From positions 1-64,000 of the forward strand of contig MU621097.1 of NCBI GenBank assembly GCA_025399215.1: DNA of 64,000 nt, read 5' to 3'. Made by a program: the position numbers and the translations under genes. This DNA is from Globomyces pollinis-pini. Lineage: Eukaryota > Chytridiomycota > Chytridiomycetes > Rhizophydiales > Globomycetaceae. Below the pieces are notes generated by a model. That model saw nothing but the letters and a program-made list of their open reading frames with translations, did no database searches and was not told the DNA's origin. Below, one piece after another: positions 47,254 to 60,670 of this stretch. The stretch's first letter is position 1. Each line of letters opens with the position of its first letter.

Positions 47254-47514
47254 TATTTTAAAATAAACCTTGATTAGTTTGAATTTTAATGTTTTTTACC
47301 ACAACTATTAAACAGAATAAAGTAAAACACCACCACTTATAAAGTGCTGAGAATGATGTAACACAACCCTATTCTATTATGTGCTTGCATCAGGTACGTT
47401 TCGGATGATGTCATGGAGTGGTACAATATAGTTGTGACATATGGTGTTGATCGAATTTGACTTGAACGCGTCGATTTGGCCCGCATAAACTTTAAAATTG
47501 TTTATTAATTAAAA
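47254..47514. other. Intergenic, no gene seen
   Basis: 261 bp between the proteasome gene and the first tandem membrane paralogue. Nothing recognised. Confidence 0.35.
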
Positions 47515-48390
47515 ATGTCAAGAGTGCAAAACAATAGTTCATCCTTAACTATCGAAGCCATCCAAGAAGAACCTATCCGAAGAAAAACAGTTGTCTTTCG
47601 CGAAACTGATATCGATGGATTTCCAAAGTATCGAACCAAACGATACTGTTGTTGTTTCAATACTCGAAAATCATGTTGTATTGTTTGGTTATCGTTATCG
47701 TTTGTTCTGGTCTGTTGTTTTGCCATCACTGGATTTGTTGCATTTCCTCGGATTCCAAGCATCAAGTTGAGTGACCCTTTCAGTCCTGTGGAAGGATTGG
47801 CTGGGTTGAACTATCAGATTCAACCAAATGGAACCTTTTCTGATTTCTCATATGATGTATGTTTACCTCAAAGATTGATCGTTTAGATTGCAATCAACTT
47901 TACCATTGCCTCTACGAATTATATTGACCTCTACGCGTCTCAAATATCTACACAGGTATGAATCAATGTTTGTTTTAATCAAATTGTTAATAGGTTTACT
48001 TACAAGATTTGAATGGAAGGAAAGTTCCAAACTTTAATGGTATGGGAATTGTGTACAATGCCTCCTTTCCTGGATTTCAAACACGAACTTACACCATGGT
48101 AATACATCATTAGCTCATTACATAAGCCTATCACTATGGTCTATTCACCAATGTATAAAGTTGTTGGTGGCGATCCTACCTTGAAAGTTTTAAATGCCTC
48201 CATTGCAGGCTCCAATCCTCAAAAACTCAATATTCAATACGATATCCATATAGTGTTGCCATTGATTTCATGGACTGGTTACACGATTACTGTACCTGGT
48301 TCATTTTCGGTTGATGTTGCAGAAATGATTGGTGACCAAAGACCTTTTGTGGTACAATTACTTGATAAAATATCCCAGGTGATAAACTGA
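47515..48390 (+). CDS. Single-pass membrane protein, LEA2/Tag1-like beta-sandwich family, tandem copy 1
   Basis: Four exons with introns of 30, 38 and 28 nt give 259 residues. A basic, cysteine-rich cytoplasmic tail (KRYCCCFNTRKSCC) leads to one hydrophobic segment of about 23 residues, then an extracytoplasmic domain with alternating hydrophobics, N-glycosylation sequons (NGTF, NASF) and the recurring ISWTGY motif near the C-terminus. This is the plan of fungal Tag1/LEA2-type type II membrane proteins. Copies 2 and 3 follow on the same strand and share the CCCF tail, the FGIQQL or equivalent strand and the ISWTGYKP/LSWLGIKP motif. The molecular function is unknown; related proteins lie in the vacuole or plasma membrane. 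Confidence 0.72.
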
Positions 48391-48517
48391 CGTGGGTGGC
48401 TTCTTAATTGGTAATAAAATTAATGATAAAATGACATCATGGTTTTTGATACGCGAATGGGCTACTTTTGTTTCAACCAAGCCAAGAGTCTATTAGAAAC
48501 TTTCTTCAATATTTTCA

Positions 48518-49168
48518 ATGAAAGGTTCTGAAAATAATGTCTGTTTTTGTTTTCCCAGAAGGAGAACTTGTATATCCACTTTTTTACTCACGTTCATCAT
48601 TATTGGAGCTTGTCTCTATTTGATTTTACCTTCACTTCCGGTTATTAAAACAGGAGACCCACAAACGGATGTACAGTCAGTGAAAATAAATGGTGCACCA
48701 TTCAATCCAGCAAACCCGATTCCATCAGGAGATGGGAATCTTGCCGTGTCCTTTACAGCCGGAATTCCCATTAGTATTTACAGTCCAAGTTTCTTAACAT
48801 TTGGGATTCAACAACTTCGATTAAATATAAAGTTACAGGATAAAAGTGGTGATGTCTTGCCCAATTTTACAGGGTATGGTGTTAAAAACAATATTCGGAT
48901 AACAATGCGATCTACCAGTAAATTCATCATCAACATCATGTTTAATGCAACCACGAATCTCAATACTCTTACTTCAGATCCAGCGTTTGAATTATTACGA
49001 AGTACATGTTTGACAACACCAAATAGTACTTTACCTATTAGAATAGGAGTCACTCTTGGGATCTCCTCGATATCTTGGACAGGATATAAACCTTCTTATT
49101 CATTTGTTCAATCTCAACCATGTCCAGATTTGAGTCAATTAACATCCATGTTTAATCTACCTTTGTAA
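48518..49168 (+). CDS. Single-pass membrane protein, LEA2/Tag1-like family, tandem copy 2 (intronless)
   Basis: A single exon of 216 residues. The tail CFCFPRRRTC is followed by a 20-residue hydrophobic anchor and a lumenal domain with FLTFGIQQLRLNIKLQDKSG, IRITMRSTSKFIINIMFN and SSISWTGYKPSYSF, ending LSQLTSMFNLPL. It aligns along its whole length with copy 3 (YVNFGIQQLDVTVQVKDDNG; LSWLGIKPTFSF; ISQLQNLFSLPKI). Copy 3 has four introns and copy 1 three, so this copy has lost them, or arose from a processed transcript. No function can be assigned. Confidence 0.72.
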   Translation: MKGSENNVCFCFPRRRTCISTFLLTFIIIGACLYLILPSLPVIKTGDPQTDVQSVKINGAPFNPANPIPSGDGNLAVSFTAGIPISIYSPSFLTFGIQQLRLNIKLQDKSGDVLPNFTGYGVKNNIRITMRSTSKFIINIMFNATTNLNTLTSDPAFELLRSTCLTTPNSTLPIRIGVTLGISSISWTGYKPSYSFVQSQPCPDLSQLTSMFNLPL

Positions 49169-49358
49169 TGTGTAAATATTATTAATAAATTAATTTCGAT
49201 TTGATAGAATGTCTTTCATTGATGTTATCAACTTACCAATGATGACCAATGTACACGTATGATGGTGTACAAGTATCAAATCAGCCTGTAGTGGCTTTGC
49301 ACAGCAAAACTTCAACAAATAAATAACAAAAGAAAGTTGATATTTTCTTTATAAAATC

Positions 49359-50134
49359 ATGGGTGATAAATTGTATTGTTGCTGTTTTCGAAGACGATTC
49401 CATTGTATTGCTTTTGCTACTATTCTAGTGGTATCTCTTGGTTTATTGATTTACTTTATTTTCCCTGCTTGTAAGTATTGATGTATTTGATGTTAGCTCC
49501 TCTGGTTAATATTGGTGAAACTTATGTCCCTCCAAATAGTGGTGGGTTGATGGTCAATGGGGCTCCATTATCACTTACCAGTGCATTCTCGATTTTAGCT
49601 ACTGGTGGGAATATGAATATTTCCTTTCCTACTGGTATTTCTATCGCTTACTAATTCTAGCTACCGATATTTCTATTTATAGTTACTCATATGTCAACTT
49701 TGGTATTCAACAATTGGATGTTACAGTAAATTAGAATACCATTATTTAACTGTAAGGTTCAAGTAAAAGATGATAATGGAAATATTATGCCGAAATTTGC
49801 AGGAAGGGGGAATTTGACAAATATCAAAATAGTCCCAAGAGGATCATCCAATGTAACCATGGTATTTTTAATTTATCGTGTTTAATGATTCTAGCCTTTG
49901 ATGATGACTCTTGAAACAAACGTTCTAACAATTGCCAGTGACCCAACAATAAAGGTTCTTACTTCAGCATGTAGAGCCGGAACTGATAAAAAGTTATCGA
50001 CACGTATGACCGTTACGGTTGATATAGCTGCTTTATCATGGCTTGGTATCAAACCAACATTTTCTTTTGATCCTCCCCAACAGTGTCATGATATCAGTCA
50101 ACTTCAAAATCTCTTTTCTCTTCCAAAAATATAA
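49359..50134 (+). CDS. Single-pass membrane protein, LEA2/Tag1-like family, tandem copy 3
   Basis: Five exons with introns of 26, 26, 31 and 33 nt give 219 residues. The N-terminus MGDKLYCCCFRRRFHC plus a hydrophobic anchor, the LMVNGAPL and FGIQQLDV strands and the C-terminal LSWLGIKPTFSFDPPQQC tie it to copy 2. The start at 49359 was found by extending the lumenal frame back across the 26-nt first intron. The repeated CC-x-F-x-RR tail next to the membrane could be palmitoylated; that is an inference. Confidence 0.72.
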
Positions 50135-50260
50135 TAACTTGTATTGACTGTTTTAATCCAATCGATTCTATTTAGATATTTTGAATGTTTTTCTAGAAAA
50201 TAAGTTTATTTTTATTCGTTTCAACGTAAAATACAATCAAATGGAACATAGATTATAATT

Positions 50261-50970
50261 TCAAATGGACGAGGTGATAGAAATAACAGCTACGAAACAT
50301 TAAAAAAAACAATACGCGACTTACATTCAATTAAAGTTTGTTCTGATACATTTTCAATTGACATATTAAAGTTTACTTTCTGGTCCACTGGATCAGACAA
50401 AGTTTTAGGAGAGTCTTGATTAGGATTTGGTGTTGATTTTTTAGTTCGAACTGCTCGAGTTGGTCGTTGATTGGTCTTTACAGTTGGAGAGATTGGTAAA
50501 GCAGAGTTACGTGAACGCTTGACTCTTGGTTTTTCCGATTCATCAGGGGAAATGGGTGATAAAGGTAAAGTGTTATTGATGGTATTAGCTCCACGTCTTC
50601 GTTTCCCCAACGTTAACGTTTTCTTTTGAATTGCAGTAGATTTTTTAGGAGTAGGTTTAACAGAAGATACAGAGATGGAATGATTCAATTGGTTTCGTTT
50701 TAAATATGGTAGAGGGTCTTGATAATTTACCTAGTCAAATGAGTAAGAATAAATTATTACAGAACGAACAATACGACCAGACTCGACACCAAATCCTAGA
50801 GTGATAATATAACCTGGTTGAGAGTCTTTAGAACCTTGAGGGAAAGAGCGTACGGGAACTGATTTATGAGAACGTTTTGTAGAACGCGAAGGAAGGATAG
50901 TATTGTCAGAGGGATGTGAATGAAGGAGAAGGGAACAATTGAGTGGTTTAGGTTGAGCAATTGAATTCAT
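50261..50970 (-). CDS. Unidentified basic, proline/serine-rich protein
   Basis: Three exons with introns at 50731-50760 (30 nt) and 50290-50324 (35 nt) give 214 residues. The first 90 residues include a fairly ordered-looking segment (GYIITLGFGVESGRIVRS|VNYQDPLPYLKRN). The rest is disordered and basic with SP and TP sites (LPLSPISPDES, LPISPTVKTN) and KRRRG, suggesting a phosphorylated nuclear protein. I do not recognise the family. The gene lies tail to tail with tandem copy 3 and divergent from SRP9. Confidence 0.55.
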
Positions 50971-51304
50971 TTTTGAGTTAGATTTAATAAAATTACAAGG
51001 GAAGTTTAAAAATCAAGTGACTTTGAAGATGACGACGTACACCACCCTTTCACTATTTATTTACTTGTTCATCAATGGTACTATAACCATGAATTTCACT
51101 TGGTATAATCATGAATGGTAGTTTGAGTTCAAATTAATATGAGATATCAGGTATATTACCATGATAATATGATTGTAGGTATTATACCTAGGTAATATAT
51201 TATTCATGATTAATAAACCTTTTTTGCATTGGAATGATAGTGCTTTTAAACAGTGTTCACTTCACTTCACTTTGATTTTCTTTTTCTTTCTTCAATCAAT
51301 CGAA
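50971..51304. promoter_or_regulatory. Divergent intergenic region (unknown gene / SRP9)
   Basis: 334 bp. Between 51060 and 51210 lie several overlapping inverted stretches built from ATGGTA/TACCAT and GGTATTATACC. They may be promoter elements or simply AT-rich palindromes. Confidence 0.35.
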
Positions 51305-51717
51305 ATGGTTTATATCACTTTATGGGACGGTTAGTTTTATAGAATCACTGATATTCAAGATTACCAGCAACAAGTCGAAGATTTATATCAGAATTCACCA
51401 ATCAAAGTATTTTCATAAAACGTTAATCACTACTTAGACTCGTTATGTAATTAAATATCGAAATTGTGATGGAAAACTTGTCTTTAAAGTAACAGATGAT
51501 CGAAAGGTAATATCAGAAACTGATTTCTGGTTAATAGTGTTTGAAATTTAAAACAGATAAATTACAAGATATGAATAAATTTGAAAGATTAAATCTATCA
51601 ATGATGAGCAGGATGCAAGGCAGGATTCATGAACCTATGGAAGAAGTAGTAGAAGAGAAAGTGATACCAGTGAAGAACACAAATGATAAAGTGAAGAAGA
51701 AGAAAGGGAAGAAGTAA
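51305..51717 (+). CDS. SRP9: Signal recognition particle 9-kDa protein SRP9
   Basis: Four exons with introns of 30, 31 and 31 nt give 106 residues. The Alu-binding SRP9 fold is visible: YITLWDDYQQQVEDLY for helix 1, then KTRYVIKYRNCDGKLVFKV, TDDRKCLKFKTDKLQDM and KFERLNLSMM, matching the order and length of animal SRP9 (ARVVLKYRHSDGNL, KVTDDLVCLVYKTD). A basic lysine tail ends at TAA. SRP9 pairs with SRP14 on SRP RNA to pause elongation. Baker's yeast lacks a standard SRP9, while many other fungi carry a distinct form (Srp21), so an animal-like SRP9 here fits an early-branching lineage. Confidence 0.9.
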
Positions 51718-51939
51718 AGGAGAGAGATCATTCATCTATAATCCTAAAATAAAGTAACATTACTAATCTAAATTGTTCTTAAATTGAGGAGATCAATCAG
51801 GAATTATAATAAGATGATTCTTTCTAAAAATAGAGAATCACGCCGACAGTTCTGGAGTAATATGGTCATCATAGTCATTTACAGGACAGTAAAAAATGAG
51901 AAGGAAAGGCGGTAACGTTCTCATCTTTCATCTCATTTT

Positions 51940-52640
51940 TCACTGTACTTTGACTCGCAAATTTAAGTAGGCTCTACCAATTACTCCTTGCTTGACAGCA
52001 CTAAGAATGGCACGATAACTAGAAACAGCTGTGCATATCAATTGGTCGTCCTTCGGCATCAACATAAACGTTTGGGTCGAATACATTTGTACATATTCCT
52101 CGGGATCCTCTGGTGCATCACTGTTCTTCACACCAGTGGAAGTATCGATCCAAACATAAACCCGGCTTGGATTCCGCTCTTCTTTGGAGAAAACGTAATA
52201 CCAAAGAGACTTTCGTCAAGAAGAAAGTAATCCTTGACAGCAGCTCACTTCAGCGTTTCCATCCAGATACTCTGCTAGTTTGGGTAAGAGACTTCGTAGC
52301 GTTCTTTTGAATATATAAAAAAGGAATTATGTTCGTTCATCAGGGCATCGGAAAGGAGTAAAGCTGCTCTTGCTTTGCGAGTTTTGAAATCCTTGCCTAC
52401 CATCTTGTGTATGTTGTTTCCTATTTCTTTTCCAGAGGTTCTTTTCGTCAGTCATTTGATTGTTATGCGAAAAGAAAAATACCAAGATGATCTATATGAC
52501 TCTATGGAGTGTCTTAAGATAGATGATCTTTTTCGGAATACATGGTCATTTATGCTGAGTACAAGGTCCCATTATCTACTGATTCATACAGCATCCATTG
52601 TATCCATCTTCATCGTCTGCGTCAGAGTGGTCATTCCGCC
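51940..52640 (-). CDS. Unresolved multi-exon gene of unknown function
   Basis: The C-terminal exon is convincing: a frame ending AYLNLRVKVQ at 51940 extends up through VYVWIDTSTGVKNSDAPED and DDQLICTAVSSYRAILSAV. A 39-nt intron at 52210-52248 (donor GTGAGC) removes an in-frame TGA and joins it to LRSLLPKLAEYLDGNAE. Upstream, protein-like pieces appear in other frames (KARAALLLSDALMNEHN; MTTLTQTMKMDTMDA), but I could not join them with GT-AG introns of usual size. The start, near 52640, is therefore a guess. I do not recognise the family. It diverges from the prolyl-tRNA synthetase gene. Confidence 0.4.
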
Positions 52641-52676
52641 ACTATAAACACCCTCTCGCTTTTTTTTTCATCCTAA

Positions 52677-55110
<2,434 letters not shown>

Positions 55111-55454
55111 GTTAGTGTTTGTAATTTACCAATATTAATAAACGCTGTCTGAAATACAAGTGTTTTTAATTTTTTAGTCTTTACCTTTTAAGCAACTTGT
55201 TTATTGTCAGATAAGTATTGAGTGAAGGGAAGACCTAATTGATGTATGAAGTAGTCTACGATGAACTACTTGAACCAAACAAACACCACGTAAAAACAAC
55301 AACATCAATTGGTTTATTCAATCGCAATCAACGTGTTCAAAGAATTTTTCGAATGTTTCGTAATTTTTGCCTATGAAAAGTGACAAATAATTACGGACCT
55401 TTCGTTCAAACATAGGGAATTTTTTCTAGGACTTTTTTTTTTCTGTAAATTTTC
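55111..55454. other. Intergenic, no gene seen
   Basis: 344 bp. One small hairpin (AAGTAGT...ACTACTT around 55248) and a T run just before the HMG-box start are the only structures noticed. Confidence 0.4.
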
Positions 55455-56423
55455 ATGACCAAACAATTAACAGTACAATTTCTACAATCCGATACTGGAT
55501 CCAAGGTAGATCTCAAGTATACTGACTTTATAGTTGATTGATTCTTTGAAATCGTTATCAGAAGGTGTACGTAAATTAGAGGAATTCTTTCATCACGCCA
55601 GTAAACATTTTTGAAAAAAAAAAGTATTAATTTAGTATATAGTGCCAGGTGGTATTGATGAAGAAGTTAATTTGAAAAGAAAGAGAGGTGTAAAGAAAGT
55701 TCGTGATCCTAACCAACCTAAATTACCACTTTCATCTTATCTCTTGTATGTCCGTGATCAACGTATTGAAATGAAGGATGCTGATGTATGACTTTATCAG
55801 AATGTTGATTATAGATCCATATGGACCCTAAAGCTATTCTACAAGAAATCGGCAAGAGATGGCAATCTTTGGATGCTGAATCGAAACAGGTATCATTATT
55901 TTCATTTTAATTGCTATTTTTGTTGTAGGAATACATCGAGGAAGCTGCTATCTTGAAAGATCAATATAAAAAAGATTTGGAGAAGTATAAGGCTAGTTTA
56001 CTATTGACTGGTGAAGAGTCTGCTGAAGATGTCCCTGAATCAGAGGAAGAAGAAGATGACGAAGAAGAGGAACCAGTAGCTCCTGTTCCTGCTCCTAAGA
56101 AAACCAAAGTTACTGCTACAAAGAAGCCTAAAGCAAAGGTTGTCGCTGAGCCAGCTCCAACACCTGCAGCTGCCCCAATTGTCAAGAAGACCAAAAAGGT
56201 TTCAACACCAGCTAAGACCGGATCCTCTTCCAAAATTAGCACTCCTGCTAAGGAAGTTCCTGCAACCCCATCAAAGTCATCCCCAAAGAAAATCGTCAGT
56301 ACTCCTGCCACCACTGAAAAGCCAAAAAAGAAGACGAAAAAAGTTGTTGCTGAATCCCCAGCTCCAACTTCTTCCCAGCTAAAGAAGAAAAAGGAAAAGA
56401 AAAAGGTTGCTGAATCTGAATAA
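55455..56423 (+). CDS. HMG-box chromatin protein
   Basis: Five exons with introns of 28, 42, 29 and 39 nt give 276 residues. A short N-terminal helix pair (KLIDSLKSLSEGVRKLEEFF) is followed by a basic stretch (LKRKRGVKKV) and an HMG box (PKLPLSSYLLYVRDQR ... IGKRWQSLDAESKQEYIE ... YKKDLEKY). The acidic patch ESEEEEDDEEEE and a long K/P/A-rich tail resemble linker-histone-like and HMGB C-termini. It binds DNA without sequence specificity in related proteins. The pre-box region recalls Nhp10-like INO80 subunits, but the match is weak. The second intron includes an A run and two candidate AG sites; the later one keeps the frame. Confidence 0.85.
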
Positions 56424-56504
56424 ATTTCGTATAGTCCTAATAAAAATTCAATTTTTGACTCAATTTATATAAAATCATCAAACGCAATGTTTATTGTTTC
56501 TTGA

Positions 56505-57763
56505 CTACATGGCTGTATGGAATAGATATGACATTGACTCACCATTATGAGTACGTCGAATAGCTTCAGCAAATAAACTTGATATATCGATTTGTTTCAA
56601 TTTGGATGTCGCACGAAGTTTATCATACCCAACAGGAAAAGAGTTTGTGGTAATAATACCATCAATAGCATTACTCATTTCAATTTGCTTCAGAGCATCA
56701 CCTAAAATTAATTTGACCAAAAAAATACCGGATAAAATTCCATGGATGGCAACAATATATACCTGATCACTTTCACAGATCTTTAAATGTTCACATGAAT
56801 CGATGAAAGAATGGGTTCCATCAATAACATCATCCTAATCTATCAAGAACAAACATCAATACCAACATTAAACAAATCTTTCCTTTTACATCACCCTAAT
56901 ATTAAACTAAACAACAGTTTTAAAATACCACCAAAGTAATTTTGGTTTCCAATTGATCAGTTGCAGTATCACCAACTCGGACATGATAACGTTCACGATG
57001 AATCAAAGCAAAATCAATTCGTAATCGATCTGCTAGCTGAGTGACTCTATTGTTAATATCTCTTGAGTCTATTGTACCTTCTAGCACCACCAGCATTTTT
57101 TGAAATCATGATACATTTACTCAAATCAAAATTTTCAGTAATGTATTTTGCTAAAATTGGTAATGCTACTAGATTATCACACGGCTAATATTAGAATTCA
57201 TTGTACAAAAAACCTTGTTGAAAAATCCTTGTGCTAAAGATGAATGTAATTCCAAAGTAATGATATGATCGACCCCAGCTACTGTAAGCATATTCGCGAC
57301 TAATTTAGCACTAATAGCACCTCTTGTCTTTTTCTTCTTGGATTGTTTATTGTATGGAAAGTATGGTAATCTATAGTTCATTAACATCAAATTAAAATTT
57401 TACACTGCTGTAATTCGTTTGGCTGATGCTGATTTGCAAGAAGATATCATGATTAAGAGTTCCATTAAATGACTATTATAATCAAAAGTTATTTAAAGCT
57501 TACTCATTCATTGAATGAGAACCCGATTGAATCAAAAAGACATCCGCATCTCTTACTGATTCACCTAATTCAACACTAATTTCAGCATTAGGAAATTTCT
57601 TGACGATTGCAGGAGAAGAAGTTAAACCCAGTTTATCAATGATATGCATTGTCAATTCCTTTTGATTAGATCAAAATGAATTCCATACAGGATGAGATGA
57701 ACCTGTAAATATTTTAATCTACGATAAAGAATTAAAACGTTGATGGTTTGTTACCCCTGGCAT
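56505..57763 (-). CDS. PRS: Ribose-phosphate pyrophosphokinase (PRPP synthetase)
   Basis: A multi-exon gene with introns of about 30 nt and one or two longer ones. The start [13 protein letters not shown] follows the family (NIKIFSGSSH). Further landmarks are [40 protein letters not shown] (the ATP flexible-loop region, family R-Q-D-K-K), [12 protein letters not shown], and the C-terminal [19 protein letters not shown] with the SYLF ending. The enzyme makes PRPP from ribose-5-phosphate and ATP for nucleotide, histidine and tryptophan synthesis. The usual FPYARQDKK reads [11 protein letters not shown] here, a change in the ATP-binding loop that may point to a regulatory-type paralogue. Fungi often carry several PRS paralogues that form complexes. 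Confidence 0.88.
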
Positions 57764-57965
57764 CTTTTGTATATCAATGGTTTCAGTAGTTTCAATGATT
57801 TTGGTGATTGAAAATTTCAAAGTTTTTATGAATCTGTTAGTGGTTTTGAGTGATGGAATTGAATGAAAGGTTGACTATAATCACGTTCATTGCCCATCGT
57901 ATTAAATGTTAGCATCAGTAATAAAAATTAATACAGATTGTATTGATGATGTTTTTATTGGGTAC

Positions 57966-59640
57966 CTAATGTAGAAGTTCAACTTGATTGCTTGGATCAC
58001 TGGAAGGATTTAATTGACGTAGAGTAAGAGACTGAAGGAATGTAATCGATGATATCAAAACTAGTAATGTGAACACAAAGGACCCATTCAGAGGAAATTC
58101 CCAACCATTTTGAATTGACCATGACCATAGTATACCTCCAATTGCAGGTCCTACATTTTAGAGACTAATCATCTACCAATTGCTCGGACAAAGGCTGCAC
58201 TTGTTTGCCCAATACCATTTACCTTACCTAACTGCCCCGGTTTTGCAGATTGAGATATAAGGACATTAATTGATGTGAAGCAACTCACGTTTGCGAATGT
58301 TCGTAGTCCCATCAAAGCAATCAAGAGTAACCATAGTACTTTGCCATTTACTTGTGGTGAACTTACCCACATGGTTAAAAATGGAAGCGAACCCCAAACA
58401 ACTGTATATAGTGGGAGACACAATCGATGAATAGTTATAATGGACATAATCTGACCCAGTTTTGGATAGATAACCATTTGATAGATAAGAGTCAACCCTC
58501 CCATAATCGACAGGACCATACCAATGTCATTGGAGGAAAATTTCAAACCATCTAAATATCAAACAAATGTAAATCTACCTCCAATTGGTGCAACAGCCCA
58601 CAACGAAAACACTTCATCAAAGATGATATTTTGGAAAGCTAAAAGTCCATAGGAGATAATGCAAGCGATAGAATCGCTTCCCATACTGTCATCCTGATCG
58701 ATAATGTTTAACTCCTCTTCTTCGATTATACTCAGAGTACGTGTATCCCATATTTCCAAAGCAGTTGACTGTCGAGTGGGGATACATTTCATATTAGCAG
58801 ATGATGATTGTTGGCTTCTTGTTAAAATATTATGAGGCTGGAATGGAGTCGTTGTCGATGTTGTTTGTTCAACGTGTTCAATATATACTTCTTCTTCTTC
58901 TACCATGCTCGCTTGACTATCTTCGCCTGGTACTGGAAGATAAGGCAATAAATGTTTGGCCGTTTCAGGAAGATGGTAGTATCCAACAATTAAACCAACA
59001 AAACTAACCAGTGCACCAAAGAAGCATGGCAGGAAATACGGATATAATCTAAGAAAATCACATCCACCAAACAAGGAAGGGAATGAATCGGTAGGGTTGG
59101 CAAGAAATCCTCCGATTACGGGCCCTATTACTTAGTTAACATCCCATGTACCTATTATCATTCCAATACCCCAAACAAGGCCAAGAAAAGAAAAGGCTCT
59201 AACGTTGTTGGTCTGGTCAGTTATTTCTCCCAGTACAGATTTGGCAACTCCAACATTTCCATTGAGACACCCACACGCTAATCTGCAAGAGATAGCCCAA
59301 AACAAAGATTTAGAAACGCCAAACAAGAGCATAGTGATTGTATTACCCATTAAACCAATTAACAAGATTGGTCTTCTACCAAATCTATCCGACATTGCAC
59401 CCCAAAGCATACTGGTTAGAAATTGAGCGAAACTAAAGGATGCAGCAATAAATCCCACGTAAAATCCAATATCTTTCTCTTCGGCCATATTGAAATCTTT
59501 TACCATAAAGTACACGAAAGGAAACACTAAAGAGTGAATTTTAATGTTATAACTATACGTATTGTCATACTCATTGGTTCCGAAAATATCACGATACAAA
59601 CGATCAACATCGTTTTAAATGGCAAAGGAGTTTGATTCAT
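57966..59640 (-). CDS. MFS transporter, ZIFL/Tpo1-related (DHA1-type)
   Basis: A multi-exon gene. The start MNQTPLPFKTMLIVC splices across a 32-nt intron into LFPFVYFMVKDF, the family's first-helix region. The MFS signature DRFGRRPILLIGLMGN lies in the loop between helices 2 and 3. RLACGCLNGNVGVAKSVLGE and GLVWGIGMIIG|GPVIGGFLA are characteristic of the plant ZIFL and fungal relatives. A long cytoplasmic loop rich in E and S interrupts the middle. Later helices include GVLSIMGGL-like segments, then a hydrophilic C-terminus ending SNQVELLH. Twelve helices are expected. Relatives export zinc complexes, organic ions or drugs; the substrate here is not known. Confidence 0.87.
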
Positions 59641-59758
59641 TTGCAATTCAATGGTATAATTAAAGACTTTTTCATCATGGGAGTTTTGGAATGGGTGTCA
59701 GTATAAATAATACCAACAATGAAATCAAACTCACCTTGAAATTTTCCACTTCATCAAA

Positions 59759-60586
59759 ATGTCATATTTAGTTCTATTTGAAGAGTTAAATAAAGATTTG
59801 AGTCAGATTATGTTGTTAACGAAATTATATCCTCATCATGCTCTATTTAGTCATCCTGGAAAATTAAATGGAAACGAGGTACCTGATTGTAACTTAACTT
59901 TGGTTAGATACAGGAACAATTCTCTAAAGATTCTGAAATAGAACTTACCGAATCAGATTTAATGTCAGCGTTAACCATTCATTTTAAATACCTGTTGTTA
60001 AATCGACTTTCAAATATCATCTTTCTATTACCAAATAGTTTATTAAAGTATACAATTCGATCTAACAACTTAGCTCAACTTCCATTAAATTACTGAAAGT
60101 CTGTTTGGGTAAAGTCTTTATTCAATTCAATGAGAATACCAAGATTAATTGTTACTTTATTCACCATTCATCAATAGATTTGAAATTAAAAGCAGGAAAA
60201 GTAAGTTAGTTGACAGAACATTGAACATAGGTTAGATTGTTCCAAACTTGAACTTGATAACGATGACATTAGAGTCATTGTCAGATCCTTTTACTGTTGA
60301 TCAGTTGAATATGACTGCATCAATAGAACCAAAGTTAAAGCGATCTCGTGTAAATAGCATTGGTCAAGAAAAACCAAATAAGCGTGTTGCAGTGGACTCA
60401 TCAGGACATTCTACAGTGGAGGAAGTTAACCCCAAAATACAACGAAGTTATTTAATTTGTGATCCAACAGTTACAGCAGAAGGCCCAGTGTATCCTAAAG
60501 ACAGTTTTGGATGGTTTGTTGAAAAGAAACTGTACGATTCCACCCCAACACCTGAATTTTATGGTCGAATCCATGGACTCAATTAG
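59759..60586 (+). CDS. Unidentified protein, 243 residues
   Basis: Four exons with introns at 59879-59913 (35 nt), 60048-60073 (26 nt) and 60201-60235 (35 nt) close in frame. The first 140 residues look folded and mainly helical with beta strands (MSYLVLFEELNKDLSQIMLL; DLMSALTIHFKYLLLNRLS; LLKVCLGKVFIQFNEN). The C-terminal half has a basic KRSRVNSIGQEKPNKR patch and ends with SYLICDPTVTAEGPVYPKDS and FGWFVEKKLYDSTPTPEF. I do not recognise the family. The nuclear-looking basic patch suggests, but does not prove, a nuclear role. It is divergent from the MFS transporter gene by 118 bp. Confidence 0.6.
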
Positions 60587-60670
60587 TGTGAAATTTAATA
60601 TTACAGTACCATAATTCAAATACTTTGTATTTCAATGATCATGTTTTTTTCCAAATTTTCTTTTGAGTAA

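Noticed and set aside
52216..52218. In-frame TGA as a selenocysteine codon
   Set aside because: No selenoprotein family fits, and a 39-nt GT-AG intron removes the codon and keeps the frame.
51988..52647. Plus-strand frames with hydrophobic segments opposite the unresolved gene
   Set aside because: The minus-strand frame has better protein character; the plus frames have no homology I recognise and no consistent splicing.
55245..55270. Small hairpin as a possible tRNA or terminator
   Set aside because: The seven-base stem has no cloverleaf context or box A/B elements and is likely chance in AT-rich DNA.
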